Of a DNA stretch of 55,889 nt, positions 44,869 to 52,976 are shown piece after piece (the first letter of the stretch is position 1; each line of letters opens with the position of its first letter). The DNA is taken from positions 1 through 55,889 of the forward strand of contig JAJYWQ010000060.1 of the NCBI GenBank assembly GCA_021791415.1, read 5' to 3'. The notes under the pieces are model-generated. The model had not been told where the DNA came from. It worked only from the letters and a program-made list of their open reading frames with translations, and did no database searches. The DNA comes from a bacterium. GTDB taxonomy: Bacteria; Chloroflexota; Dormibacteria; Aeolococcales; Bog-877. The position numbers and the translations under genes are program-made.

Positions 44869-46128
44869 TCAGGGCTGGGCGGCGAAGGCCTCCCGGAGCC
44901 GCAGCACCGCCTCTCGCGCCGCCCCGGTGATCTCCAGGGCGAGGCGCCGGTCCAGCTCCAGCGCCTCGGTGGTCTGCAGCTGACGCAGCCTGACCTCCAG
45001 CTCGCCGAGGGCGGCGGCGATCTCCGCGGGGCTCGCCAGCGCCGCCTGGCGAGCGTCACTGAGCCCCTGCCCGCTGCGCTGGGCGCGCTGGAAGGCACCG
45101 AAGGCGCGCCGGTCGTGGTCTGCGGCCAGCAGCAGCCGGGCCGCGCTGTGCCCCGACCAGGCGATCTCCCGGGGATCCCCGTGCATGCGGCAGAGCCCGT
45201 CCAGCGCCGAGGCCAGAGAGCCGGTGATGGCCGCGGCGGCGGCTCCCCCGGCCGGGTCCCGGGGGGAGAGCAGGCGCGCCACCGCCTCCAGCAGGGACCA
45301 GGAGGCGATCGGCCCGGGGCTGAGGCGGGCGAGCTCGGTGAGCGAGAGCAGAGCGCAGATCGAGGTGACCCGACCGATGCCCCCCGGCACCGGGGTCACC
45401 CTGGCGGCCCGGGCGGCAGCCTCCGGGCCGACATCCCCGTGCAAAGTCCCCGCGACCATGGAGGTGCCCACGTCCAGGACCGTCGTCCCTGGGCGCACCA
45501 CCTCCTTGGGGATGACTCCTGAGATCCCCACCGCGGAGATCAGGACCTGGTACGCGGGGACGGGGTCGAGCTGGTCCACATCGTGCTGCACCACCGCGAC
45601 CTGGGCCCCCTCCGCCAAGAGCCGCTGGGCGATGGGCCGGCCGCCGGTGGGCCCGTGGCCGATCACCAGCACAGAGGTGTCGCGGAGGTCGTATCCCAGG
45701 TGGCGGAGGGTCGAGAGGCAGGCCTCGGCCACCGGCGTCCCCCGCCGGAGCCCGGCCGCGGCGGCGGCCTGGGCCGCGGGAGTGACCGCCTCCACGTCCT
45801 TGCTGGCCGGTAGGTGGGCCTCGACCATCCCCGGGGGGAGCGCCTTCACCGGCTGCACCACGACGACGCCGTCCACTGTCGGGTCGAGCACCAGTTCATC
45901 CAGGAGCAGGAGGGTGGCCTCGGGGTCGTCTGGAGGCGCCCGGCGATGGTCCACCTCGATCCCGGCCCCCTGGGACTCCCTCTCCAGGGAACGGGCGAAG
46001 GACCCTCCGGCGACGTTGCCCTCCTCCACCAGGACTCCCAATCGGAAGGGGCGCCGCCGCGACCGGCTCCGGCCCACCAGCTCCGAGCGGAGCTCCTCGC
46101 CGAGGCGGGAGAGGTCCAGGTGCGCCAT
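44869..46128 (-). CDS. FolD-like methylene-THF dehydrogenase fused to a cyclodeaminase domain
   Basis: The 419-residue protein joins two folate enzymes. Residues 1-275 are FolD-like: NADP loop VLVIGHGPTGGRP (153-165), LISAVGISGVIPKEVVRPGTTVLDVGTSMV and TPVPGGIGRVTSICALL. Residues 276-419 are helical and resemble formiminotetrahydrofolate cyclodeaminase (LLEAVARLLSPRDPAGGAAAAAITGSLASALDGL, then a long coiled helix pair). In the FolD part the Tyr and Lys of the usual Tyr-x3-Lys catalytic motif align by eye with Phe44 and Leu48, and the KDVDG Asp with Glu113, so cyclohydrolase chemistry may be lost. No formiminotransferase is adjacent. Confidence 0.8.
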   Translation of the reverse strand: MAHLDLSRLGEELRSELVGRSRSRRRPFRLGVLVEEGNVAGGSFARSLERESQGAGIEVDHRRAPPDDPEATLLLLDELVLDPTVDGVVVVQPVKALPPGMVEAHLPASKDVEAVTPAAQAAAAAGLRRGTPVAEACLSTLRHLGYDLRDTSVLVIGHGPTGGRPIAQRLLAEGAQVAVVQHDVDQLDPVPAYQVLISAVGISGVIPKEVVRPGTTVLDVGTSMVAGTLHGDVGPEAAARAARVTPVPGGIGRVTSICALLSLTELARLSPGPIASWSLLEAVARLLSPRDPAGGAAAAAITGSLASALDGLCRMHGDPREIAWSGHSAARLLLAADHDRRAFGAFQRAQRSGQGLSDARQAALASPAEIAAALGELEVRLRQLQTTEALELDRRLALEITGAAREAVLRLREAFAAQP

Positions 46129-46305
46129 CAGTCCGGGGTCTCCGCCCAGCGTCCGCCAGCGAGGCGCCGCAGCTCCGCCGGGGCGGCCCCGGACCGGGCC
46201 GGAGACGGTTGGTGGCGGGGTTCTGGGCGGGCGATGGGGGGAACGTACCAGGCGTAAGCGGATCGGCGCAGCCGGGCCGCCCTCGCCCCAGGCGCAGCCT
46301 GACCC

Positions 46306-46311
46306 TAAGAT
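46306..46311 (+). promoter_or_regulatory. -10 box (TAAGAT) of the HIT gene, leaderless
   Basis: TAAGAT ends exactly six bases before ATG 46318. Confidence 0.55.
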
Positions 46312-46317
46312 GGCCCC

Positions 46318-46653
46318 ATGCCCGACGACTGTGTCTTCTGCCGGATAGTGGCCGGCGAGCTGCCTGCCAACGTGGTGCTGCGCGAGGAGGGCATCATCGC
46401 CTTCCTGGACATCCACCCGGCCGCCTCCACCCACGCCCTGGTGGTCCCCGAGCGCCACATCGACGACCTGCGCCAGCTCGACGACGCTCAGCTCTGGCTG
46501 CGGCTCGCCCAGGCCGCCCACAAGGTGGCGGAGGAGCTCGGCCACTCCGACGGGTACCGCTTCTACGTGAGCGTGGGCGCCGGGGGCGGGCAGACGGTGC
46601 CCCACCTCCACGTGCACGTGCTGGCGGGGGAGATGCGCCGGCTGCCAGCCTGA
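46318..46653 (+). CDS. HIT family nucleotide hydrolase
   Basis: This 111-residue histidine-triad protein opens DCVFCRIVAGELPANVVLREEGIIAFLDIHPAASTHALVVPERHI and ends with the catalytic HLHVHVLAG. It is HinT-like, hydrolysing nucleoside phosphoramidates or similar adducts. The Cys-x2-Cys near the start could hold zinc with downstream histidines. Its start is fixed by the -10 box six bases upstream. It stands just before the rhodanese-MoeB gene. Confidence 0.93.
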   Translation: MPDDCVFCRIVAGELPANVVLREEGIIAFLDIHPAASTHALVVPERHIDDLRQLDDAQLWLRLAQAAHKVAEELGHSDGYRFYVSVGAGGGQTVPHLHVHVLAGEMRRLPA

Positions 46654-46678
46654 TCTGGGCGCGTTATCCTTGTTCCCA

Positions 46679-46694
46679 GGTCGGATTTCCGACC
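46679..46694 (+). promoter_or_regulatory. Perfect hairpin in the leader of the rhodanese-MoeB gene
   Basis: Arms GGTCGG and CCGACC enclose ATTT, about 20 bases downstream of a possible -10 (TATCCT near 46663) and 28 bases before ATG 46723. It could be an operator or an RNA structure; no known riboswitch core fits in this short leader. Confidence 0.35.
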
Positions 46695-46722
46695 AGGGTG
46701 CCAAGCCGGCTGGGAGCGACAG

Positions 46723-47907
46723 ATGACCATCAACTCAAGAGACCTACTGGAGCAGGCCCGTCTCGAGATCCCCGAGGTCGACTGTCCATGGCTGCGCGAG
46801 ACCCTGGAGCGTGACCCCCAGCACCTGGTCCTGGACGTCCGCGAGCCCGAGGAGGTCGCCCAGGGGCTGATCCCCGGGGCCATCCACATCCCCCGCGGCT
46901 ACCTGGAGCTCCAGGTGGAGGCGGCGATCCCCGACCGCTCCCGGCCGGTGACGGTCTACTGCGCGGCCGGGGTCCGCTCCCTGCTGGCGGGCCGGACGCT
47001 GCGCCAGATGGGGTACTCCGACGTCCGTTCGCTCAAGGGCGGCTTCAGCTCCTGGAAGGATCGCGGCTTCCCCTACCGGACGCCGCGCCAGCTGACCCCC
47101 GAGCAGCGCGAGCGCTACAGCCGCCACTTCCTGCTCTCCGAGGTGGGGGAGGAGGGGCAGGCCCGGCTCCTCGACTCCCGGGTGCTGATCATCGGGGCGG
47201 GAGGCCTGGGCGCCCCGGTCGCCTACTACCTGGCGGCGGCGGGGGTGGGCACCCTGGGGCTGGTGGACTTCGACAAGGTGGAGCGGAGCAACCTCCAGCG
47301 CCAGATCATCCACACCGAGGAGCGGCTGGGGATGCTGAAGACCCAGTCCGCGGCGGTGGCACTGCGGGCCCTCAACCCCGAGGTGCAGGTGGTGGAGCAC
47401 AACCTGCGCCTGGACAGCTCCAACGCCGAGGGGGTGCTCGGCGACTACGACGTGATCGTCAACGGGTGCGACAACTTCCCCACCCGTTACCTGGTCAACG
47501 ACGTGGCGGTGTTCCTGGGCAAGCCCCTGGTGGACGGGGGCATCTTCCGCTTCGAGGGCCAGGTGACCACCATGGTTCCGGGAGACTCGCCCTGCTACCG
47601 CTGCCGCTACCCCTCGCCCCCCCCTCCCGAAGAGGCGCCCTCCTGCGCCGAGGCCGGGGTGCTGGGGGTGCTCCCGGGGCTGGTGGGACTGGTGCAGGCC
47701 ACCGAGGTGGTGAAGCTGATCCTGGGGATCGGCGACCTGCTCAGCGGGCGGCTGCTGCACGTGGACGCGCTGGCGATGGAGTTCCGGGAGTTCCGGATCC
47801 GCAAGGACCCCAACTGCCCGGTGTGCGGTGAGCATCCCACGATCACCGCGCCCATCGACTACGAGGGGTTCTGCCTCAACCCCAACCTGACCGCCCTGGC
47901 CGTCTGA
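46723..47907 (+). CDS. Rhodanese-MoeB/ThiF fusion, E1-like adenylyltransferase
   Basis: The 394-residue sulfur-carrier activating enzyme has an N-terminal rhodanese domain (about 1-120) with the persulfide Cys80 in the loop YCAAGVRS. It is followed by a MoeB/ThiF adenylation domain with GAGGLGAPVAYYLAAAGVG (158 on), DFDKVERSNLQRQIIH, the zinc cysteines in CYRC and CPVC, and CAEAGVLGVLPGLVGLVQATEVVKLIL. It would adenylate and thiolate a ubiquitin-like carrier (MoaD, ThiS or CysO). Most fusions place rhodanese at the C-terminus, so the order here is reversed. It may serve the molybdopterin needed by CO dehydrogenase. Confidence 0.93.
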   Translation: MTINSRDLLEQARLEIPEVDCPWLRETLERDPQHLVLDVREPEEVAQGLIPGAIHIPRGYLELQVEAAIPDRSRPVTVYCAAGVRSLLAGRTLRQMGYSDVRSLKGGFSSWKDRGFPYRTPRQLTPEQRERYSRHFLLSEVGEEGQARLLDSRVLIIGAGGLGAPVAYYLAAAGVGTLGLVDFDKVERSNLQRQIIHTEERLGMLKTQSAAVALRALNPEVQVVEHNLRLDSSNAEGVLGDYDVIVNGCDNFPTRYLVNDVAVFLGKPLVDGGIFRFEGQVTTMVPGDSPCYRCRYPSPPPPEEAPSCAEAGVLGVLPGLVGLVQATEVVKLILGIGDLLSGRLLHVDALAMEFREFRIRKDPNCPVCGEHPTITAPIDYEGFCLNPNLTALAV

Positions 47908-47950
47908 TGGGGCGCCGGGCGCTTCGGGGTTGGGTGCCGCGCAGTCCGGG

Positions 47951-47956
47951 TACCAT
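47951..47956 (+). promoter_or_regulatory. -10 box (TACCAT) of a small gene, leaderless
   Basis: It ends six bases before GTG 47963. This is the main reason for treating the 71-codon frame that follows as a real gene. Confidence 0.5.
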
Positions 47957-47962
47957 GGGGTG

Positions 47963-48178
47963 GTGAAGCAAGGCACGGTCCCGCTCGAGGACCTGATCAC
48001 CGCGGTGGAGACCGCCCGCGACAAGGTGATGGCCGACGAGGTCAAGTCGCTGGTGAAGTTCGGGATCCCCAAGGCCATGGCCCAGCAGATGGTGGCGGCG
48101 CGCTTCCAGCAGCGGGTCGGGGGCGAGGAGGGAGAGAGCGGCGAGGCGGAACCGGCCGTCTGGCCCGACATGAGCTGA
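47963..48178 (+). CDS. Small uncharacterised protein, 71 residues
   Basis: I do not recognise this protein. It is mostly helical and charged: MKQGTVPLEDLITAVETARD, then VKSLVKFGIPKAMAQQMVAARFQQRV, ending in an acidic tail rich in Glu and Gly. There are no cysteines and no membrane segment. Codon usage is like its neighbours. A -10 box six bases before GTG 47963 supports it; the frame extends up to TTG 47930. It precedes the HExxH gene by 40 bases and may be its operon partner. Confidence 0.6.
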   Translation: MKQGTVPLEDLITAVETARDKVMADEVKSLVKFGIPKAMAQQMVAARFQQRVGGEEGESGEAEPAVWPDMS

Positions 48179-48184
48179 CCTCCG

Positions 48185-48197
48185 CCTTCGGCGGTGG
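48185..48197 (+). terminator. Short hairpin between small gene and HExxH gene
   Basis: Arms CCGCC and GGCGG close a TTC loop just after the stop of the small gene. It is too short and lacks a T-run, so it is weak evidence for a terminator. Confidence 0.25.
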
Positions 48198-48218
48198 GCG
48201 TCGGCGGACCAAGGCGTT

Positions 48219-49268
48219 GTGCCCGCCCCGCCGCGACCGGCTCCGTATTACCTGCCCCTGCAGTTCGAGCCCCTCTCCGCCTACCTGAGCCGGGGGCTGC
48301 CCGCGGCACGATGGGCTGAGGAGCAGTTCGCGCTCTCCCTCTCCGCGCCGCCCCGGGGAACTCCGGGGCTGGCCGACCGCCAGCTGGAGGTGGTCGCGGC
48401 CCTGGACCGGCTCCCACTCCAGGTGAAGGACCTGATGCGTGGGCTGATCGACCGGCTGTGCCTGGACCCCGGCACGGCATTCCTGCCCGGAACCCTCGCC
48501 ACCTGGCACCGCGGCACCCTGAGGGTGAACGTGGACTGGCCCGACCTCGATCCGGTGGCGAGGCTCAGCCAGCGCCCCACCCTGCGCCGCCGGTTCCTCC
48601 TTTCCACACTTGTGCATGAGTGCGGGCATGCCCTGGTGGAGGATTTCCGCGGGGGTGTCCCTCTGCGCGACTACGTGAGGCTGGTGGCCGCCGGCGGCTG
48701 GCTGCCCCATCCCGCGGACGATCCCTGGCCGTATCTGGCGGGCCATGGTTCGCTTGATCAGCTCCAGGCCCACTTCCTGGGGCGGCTCCTGGCCCTGGAC
48801 CCGAGGTGGGCTCCGGAGCTGCCCGTGGCCGATCCCCGGCAGCCGGGGCCGGCCGCTCTCGACCGCCAGCTGCCGCTTCACGGGCCTGGAGGGAGCTCTG
48901 GTGATGGGCACGTCCCCTCGCTCAGGCTGCAACCGGCTTCCAAGATTGCCCTCGCGATCATGGCCGAGGAGCGGGGCGCCCTCGGTCTCGCCAGCAGGAC
49001 TGGGATCCCGGAGGTCGAGCTGCGCGGCGCCCTGGGTCGGCACCCGTCGGTGAGCCCGTATGCGGAGGACGAGCCGTGCGAGACCCTGGCGGAGATCTTC
49101 CGCTGTCTCCAGCTGGAACAACCGAGGCGGCAGCTGCCCGCTCTCGAGGTGGGCTGGCGTGTTCTGGTCCTGCCCTGGCGGGAGGCGGAGCTTCGTCTCG
49201 GCCCCCGCGAGCAGGCCCTGCCCCCGCCCCGGCCACGCCTGGTCCACTCACTTCGGGGACGGCCGTGA
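48219..49268 (+). CDS. Uncharacterised HExxH protein (putative zinc metallopeptidase)
   Basis: The 349-residue protein has no family I can name. The motif LVHECGHALVEDF (near residue 130) matches a zinc-peptidase HExxH, and a Glu-rich helix CETLAEIFRCLQLEQ further on could give the third ligand. A segment ERGALGLASRTGIPEVELRGALGRH (about 245-270) resembles a helix-turn-helix, so an IrrE-like peptidase plus DNA-binding layout is possible but unproven. No signal peptide. GTG 48219 is the start; the stop overlaps the ATG of the next small gene by one base. Confidence 0.7.
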   Translation: MPAPPRPAPYYLPLQFEPLSAYLSRGLPAARWAEEQFALSLSAPPRGTPGLADRQLEVVAALDRLPLQVKDLMRGLIDRLCLDPGTAFLPGTLATWHRGTLRVNVDWPDLDPVARLSQRPTLRRRFLLSTLVHECGHALVEDFRGGVPLRDYVRLVAAGGWLPHPADDPWPYLAGHGSLDQLQAHFLGRLLALDPRWAPELPVADPRQPGPAALDRQLPLHGPGGSSGDGHVPSLRLQPASKIALAIMAEERGALGLASRTGIPEVELRGALGRHPSVSPYAEDEPCETLAEIFRCLQLEQPRRQLPALEVGWRVLVLPWREAELRLGPREQALPPPRPRLVHSLRGRP

Positions 49269-49546
49269 TGGCTGCCTACCGTCTCGCCGACCCCAGCAGT
49301 GGCCTTGCGGTAGTCGTCCGCTGGCCCGAGATCGAGGTGACCGGCGACCGGGAGCTCGCTGTTCGCGTCGGGCGGTATCTGGACGAGGACTGGGCGCCGG
49401 CGCTGAAGTCCACCTTCGACACGCGGACGGGTGAGCGGGGGACCAGGGTCCACCTGGTGGAGCGGGGATCCTGGGAGTGGCTGCGGACTTGCCTCGGCCG
49501 GGCGGCTGAGGAGCTGGGACTGGTGATGGTGGTAGAGATCCCGTGA
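49268..49546 (+). CDS. Small uncharacterised protein, 92 residues
   Basis: Not recognised. It begins MAAYRLADPSSGLAVVVRWPEIEVTGDRELAVRVGRYL and ends GLVMVVEIP, an alpha/beta pattern without cysteine clusters or membrane segments. The ATG shares one base with the stop of the HExxH gene (TGATG), so the two are translationally coupled and their products are probably partners. Confidence 0.65.
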   Translation: MAAYRLADPSSGLAVVVRWPEIEVTGDRELAVRVGRYLDEDWAPALKSTFDTRTGERGTRVHLVERGSWEWLRTCLGRAAEELGLVMVVEIP

Positions 49547-49647
49547 ACTCTGCCCGCCGGCCCTTGCCACGGGTTCCTCCAGGACCTATCCTGCGAACTT
49601 CGCCGCCGGGCACGGCGGAGTGGGTGCAGGTGGGGGACCCGGCCTTG

Positions 49648-50253
49648 GTGCGTACCTCACACGGGGTTTGGCGGCTGGCGCCGGTGCTGGCCGCGCTCTG
49701 CCTCGTCGCTGGTTGCGGCGCGGCGCCGCCGGTACCGATACCGTCCGCCAGCCCGTCCCCGAGCGCATCCCCGACCACAATCGCGCCCGGGGTGCGGGTT
49801 CCCGGATCCAATGTCCAGCCCCCCACCTACACCGTCTCCACCACGCACCCCCTGCCCTCCGGGGTGTCCGCGGCCGCCGTGGCCCAGGACGTGGTCATCG
49901 ACAACCTGATCGAGAACGTGGCCATAGAGCGCGATGATCCCGCTCTCCTCGCTTATGCCGATTGCGGCAACTGGCTGGCGGCAGAGGGGCAAGAGATGGG
50001 GCAGGCGAAGAGCCGAGGCGAAGTCGTTCTGAGCGTAACTGACGTATTCAGTCACGTTGAGGTGGGTTTCCAGCCGGATCCCAGTAACTCCAGTGCTGAG
50101 GCGGCAGCTATCTTGACCGGCACGGAGAGGCAACGAGTTCGCTCGCCAACTGGTGCAGTGACGGTGAAGACGTCGTCTTTTTCGGTAATTCGGTGGCTTG
50201 TTTGGTCACCCACGGTAAGTAGGTATCTAACTTGCGATCTCGGCTACGCCTAG
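49648..50253 (+). CDS. Putative lipoprotein of unknown function
   Basis: This protein of about 201 residues has a lipoprotein signal: VWRLAPVLAALCLVAGCGAAPP, with the lipobox Leu-Val-Ala-Gly-Cys and modification at the Cys. A Ser/Pro-rich linker (IPSASPSPSASPTT) follows, then a globular part with VIDNLIENVAIERDDPALLAYADCGNWLAAEGQEM. No family recognised. The GTG at 49648 is chosen because it places the basic start directly before the hydrophobic core; the frame opens at 49543. It overlaps the next exported gene. Confidence 0.65.
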   Translation: MRTSHGVWRLAPVLAALCLVAGCGAAPPVPIPSASPSPSASPTTIAPGVRVPGSNVQPPTYTVSTTHPLPSGVSAAAVAQDVVIDNLIENVAIERDDPALLAYADCGNWLAAEGQEMGQAKSRGEVVLSVTDVFSHVEVGFQPDPSNSSAEAAAILTGTERQRVRSPTGAVTVKTSSFSVIRWLVWSPTVSRYLTCDLGYA

Positions 50254-51179
50254 CTGCCACGCTGTGCCTGGCCACGGCCGCTGGGTGTTTCCTTCGCCCA
50301 GCCGTGCTCGCAAACAACATTGGCCCCGGGCCAACGGTGGGCTGTTCCGGGAACGCCGGAGGTATCTCGTTTGGCGGGACTTGCGTCGCGGTGCAAGGCC
50401 CCTCCGCTCCGACCAGGCCGGCGCGCACCCACCCGTGGATCCTCGCCGCGCCAGTCGTGGTTGCCACATGCATGCCCTACACGGTCACGCAGTGGGCCAC
50501 TGGCACATCCACAGACGGTTGGGCGTGGGATGGCAGCTTCTGGACCGAGGCCGGGCAACGGGTCCCGATCCTGTACTCGACCCCGATCCAGGACAACGGT
50601 TGGATCTGGACCGTCTCCTGCGGCAGCCCTGGCGTGGTGCGGTACACCGGGGCCGCGAGTCAGCCGAGGAGCCCTAGCCCCTGTCCCCCTGGGGTCGGGC
50701 CGGCCAACTGCAGCCCCGGGCTTGACCCACGCGGCCTTCTGGCCTCCGTAGAGAAGGTCCTGCCCCGGGAAACGCTCACCGCGACGCCGCCGCCGCCTGG
50801 GGTGGTCGGGGTTCCCGTGACCGTCACGACCTACCCGGTCCCGACCGCCCAGTACGCAACCGTGAACGCCACCGCCCCGGACCTCGGCGACGGTGATCCC
50901 GGGGAGCTTCTCCACGTGGTCTGGGTCGTGGAGGCGGTGCCGGAGGCCACCACCTGGTTTTGGCCGGACGGCACCTCGGGAACTGAGCCTCCCTGGATCC
51001 CCCAGGTCGCCAGGGCGGGGGGCACCATCCGAGCCGTGGTGACATACGCGGTAACCGCCTCTGGCTTCTGGTCCGACGGGGTCTCGGTTCACGAGCTGGC
51101 CACGGTGACGGTGGGGAGCCTCGCTGTCCAGGCGTCCCTGCCATACCCGGTCCAGCAGGTCCAGGCCGACCTCGGGTAG
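50232..51179 (+). CDS. Putative exported protein of unknown function
   Basis: The 315-residue protein has a signal-like start (MRSRLRLAATLCLATAAGCFLRPAVLA). A Cys-bearing region (TVGCSGNAGGISFGGTCVAV) follows, then a Pro/Thr-rich beta-type domain with GWAWDGSFWTEAGQRVPILYSTP and TTWFWPDGTSGTEPPW. Codon use is somewhat different and the fold looks extracellular. It starts at TTG 50232 and overlaps the lipoprotein gene by 22 bases. I do not recognise the family; the two exported products probably act together. Confidence 0.6.
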   Translation: MRSRLRLAATLCLATAAGCFLRPAVLANNIGPGPTVGCSGNAGGISFGGTCVAVQGPSAPTRPARTHPWILAAPVVVATCMPYTVTQWATGTSTDGWAWDGSFWTEAGQRVPILYSTPIQDNGWIWTVSCGSPGVVRYTGAASQPRSPSPCPPGVGPANCSPGLDPRGLLASVEKVLPRETLTATPPPPGVVGVPVTVTTYPVPTAQYATVNATAPDLGDGDPGELLHVVWVVEAVPEATTWFWPDGTSGTEPPWIPQVARAGGTIRAVVTYAVTASGFWSDGVSVHELATVTVGSLAVQASLPYPVQQVQADLG

Positions 51180-51216
51180 TGCCCGGCCCGTCCGATAGAC
51201 TTGTCTGCTGGCTCGG

Positions 51217-51293
<77 letters not shown>

Positions 51294-51362
51294 ATTTGGC
51301 GACCGTAGGTCGCTATTCGAACTCCGTGGTAGGAGCGCAGTCGTCCGGACAGCTCCCTGATC

Positions 51363-51758
51363 TCACACAGCGATGATCTCGATCAGTCCCCCGAGGCCAT
51401 CGAAGTCGTCCGGATTCCGCGTGTAAAGCGGCAGCCCGTTGGCATGCGCCGTGGCGGCGATGAGCAGGTCGGCAAGGCGGCGACGATGGGCACGACCGAT
51501 CGCCTGGACCGCGGCGACGACTTGACCGTAACTACGGGCAGCGGGGGCGTCGAACGCGATGGCGTCGAAGGTCGCCTCGACCTGTTGCAGACGAGCTTGT
51601 CGACGCGCCCGCTCGTCACCGGACGAGGCGAGGTGCGGCCCGGCGGTCAATTCGGCAAGGGTGATGGCGCAGATGGCGGCCTCGTCGGGGAGTGCCGAAG
51701 CCACGGTGGGGTCATCCCAATCGATGACCACGGACGTGTCGAGCAGGCCGGCGGCCAT
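51363..51758 (-). CDS. PIN-domain ribonuclease toxin (VapC-like)
   Basis: This 131-residue PIN protein has active-site acids in AGLLDTSVVIDWDD, Glu in AITLAELTAGP, Asp in HRRRLADLLIAATAHANG and the DDFDGLGG end. It follows its Phd-type antitoxin without a gap and is related in layout to the PIN gene at 21.7 kb, although not a recent copy. It lies just beyond the tRNA-Val gene on the opposite strand. Confidence 0.9.
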   Translation of the reverse strand: MAAGLLDTSVVIDWDDPTVASALPDEAAICAITLAELTAGPHLASSGDERARRQARLQQVEATFDAIAFDAPAARSYGQVVAAVQAIGRAHRRRLADLLIAATAHANGLPLYTRNPDDFDGLGGLIEIIAV

Positions 51759-52007
51759 CTACAGGCGCTGAGAGACGACCCGATCAAGGTCGGCCCTGAA
51801 CCGGCCCAGGTCGATATGCGGGCCGGCAGCGCCGAGAGCAACGAGGTCCGCCCTCGCGACGAATCTCCTTCGCGGCGGCGGAATTGGACGGAGCTCGGCC
51901 ACCGGAACGCCATTGCGCGTCACGACGAAGGTTTCCCCGGCGGCCACCGCGTCGATCACCCTGGCATTGTCGTTGCGAAGCTCCCGCTGCGCGATCTTCT
52001 GGGCCAC
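51759..52007 (-). CDS. Phd/YefM-type antitoxin
   Basis: The 82-residue antitoxin opens with the typical AQKIAQRELRNDNARVIDAVAAGETFVVTRNGVPVAELRPI. GTG 52007 is set by TACAAT six bases upstream. Its C-terminal part (HIDLGRFRADLDRVV) should cap the PIN active site. Confidence 0.9.
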   Translation of the reverse strand: MAQKIAQRELRNDNARVIDAVAAGETFVVTRNGVPVAELRPIPPPRRRFVARADLVALGAAGPHIDLGRFRADLDRVVSQRL

Positions 52008-52013
52008 GTGTGG

Positions 52014-52045
52014 ATTGTAGCACTGAGGGCTACAGCTCGCTACAG
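52014..52045 (-). promoter_or_regulatory. Phd/PIN promoter, leaderless, with GCTAC repeats
   Basis: TACAAT (52019-52014) ends six bases before GTG 52007. Just upstream, plus-strand GTAGC, GCTAC and GCTAC repeats (about 52017-52045) form inverted and direct copies that suit cooperative antitoxin binding. Confidence 0.5.
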
Positions 52046-52211
52046 CACAGCTTCGTGAGTGCCCCGAGTCGGCCTTGCACGTTCGGCGAGTTCGAATACG
52101 AGAGGCTACGGCCAACGCGAAAACTCACCCTCTGAGACCCGCGGTGTCGCTCGTCGCAGCTGAGGCCTGTCAACCCGCAGGGGCCTTGGATATCTGGATG
52201 TGCTCGACATG

Positions 52212-52382
52212 ATGAGCAAGGTTCTCGTGTCGGTCCACGACAATTTGCTGGCCAGGATCGACAGCGCGGCAAAGTCGGCTGGTCTGAGCCGCAGTGCATA
52301 CTTCGCCCGCTTGGCGGTGCGCGAATTGGGTGACAGCTTTGGTCCCGGGGCGCGCCGGCGGGCCCGGCTCGCGGTTCGCTGA
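52212..52382 (+). CDS. Small ribbon-helix-helix antitoxin
   Basis: The 56-residue protein (MSKVLVSVHDNLLARIDSAAKSAGLSRSAYFARLAVRELG) has the ribbon and two helices of CopG/VapB-type antitoxins. It is followed 84 bases later by a PIN gene with an internal stop, so it appears to be the surviving antitoxin of a broken module. The frame allows GTG 52200; ATG 52212 fits the family start. Confidence 0.75.
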   Translation: MSKVLVSVHDNLLARIDSAAKSAGLSRSAYFARLAVRELGDSFGPGARRRARLAVR

Positions 52383-52465
52383 CTCCAGGGTCCGTTCGAT
52401 GCTCACCCTGGCGTAGAGGACGTGACGGCGGCGATCCGGGGCGATCGGGACGCACGTCGAGGGAA

Positions 52466-52933
52466 GTGGTCCTCGATGTGTCGGTCGTGCTCAAGTGGCT
52501 CGCGCCCTAACGGCGCGGACCCTTCGAGGCCCGCGAACTGCGAGACGACTTTCATGCCGGTCGCCTTTCGGTAGTCGGGCCATCCCAGTTCTTCCTTGAG
52601 GTCCTGAATGTCGCCGAAAGGCGCTGGAGGAGGGAGGCGGAGGAGGCGCTCGTTGACGCCCTCTCTGATCTCTCCTTAGAGGTGGGCGAGCCCGAGCTGT
52701 CATCGGTGGCTTCCTGGACCTCGAGCGGGCTCACGGCGTACGACGCGGCCTGCGTGGCGCTGGCCGAGAGGCGAAAACCGGCGCTCATCACCGACGACGA
52801 CGCGATCATCGAGCTCGCCCCTGGAATCCGCCGTGCACTGGCGGGAGAAGCCGCTTCAGCTGGTCGAGGTGGCCCCGCTCCAGAGGTGAGCGCTGGCGCG
52901 GGACCGTTCCCTGACCGCCCCGGGCAACTTTGA
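52466..52933 (+). pseudogene. PIN-domain toxin gene interrupted by an in-frame TAA
   Basis: From GTG 52466 the frame reads VVLDVSVVLKWLAP, then TAA at 52508-52510. It resumes in the same frame with a typical PIN core: FHAGRLSVVGPSQFFLEVLNVAERRW, LTAYDAACVALAERRKPALITDDD and a final helix. The acids in DVSVVLKW, LEVLNV, AYDAAC and TDDD are all present. One stop is the only visible lesion, so this is a recent inactivation (or a sequencing error). It pairs with the RHH antitoxin just upstream. Confidence 0.75.
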
Positions 52934-52976
52934 CTTTGCCATCTCCCGGCCGGGCTGCTTGGTCGAGGGCCTCCAG

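Noticed and set aside
46129-46704. Upstream extension of the FolD fusion
   Set aside because: It runs antisense through the HIT gene and lacks folate-enzyme features.
46654-46722. Riboswitch (SAM or molybdenum cofactor type) before rhodanese-MoeB
   Set aside because: The leader is too short for known cores; only a six-pair hairpin is present.
51294-52976. Integrated element with attachment repeat of the tRNA 3' end
   Set aside because: I find no second copy of the tRNA end and no integrase in the window.
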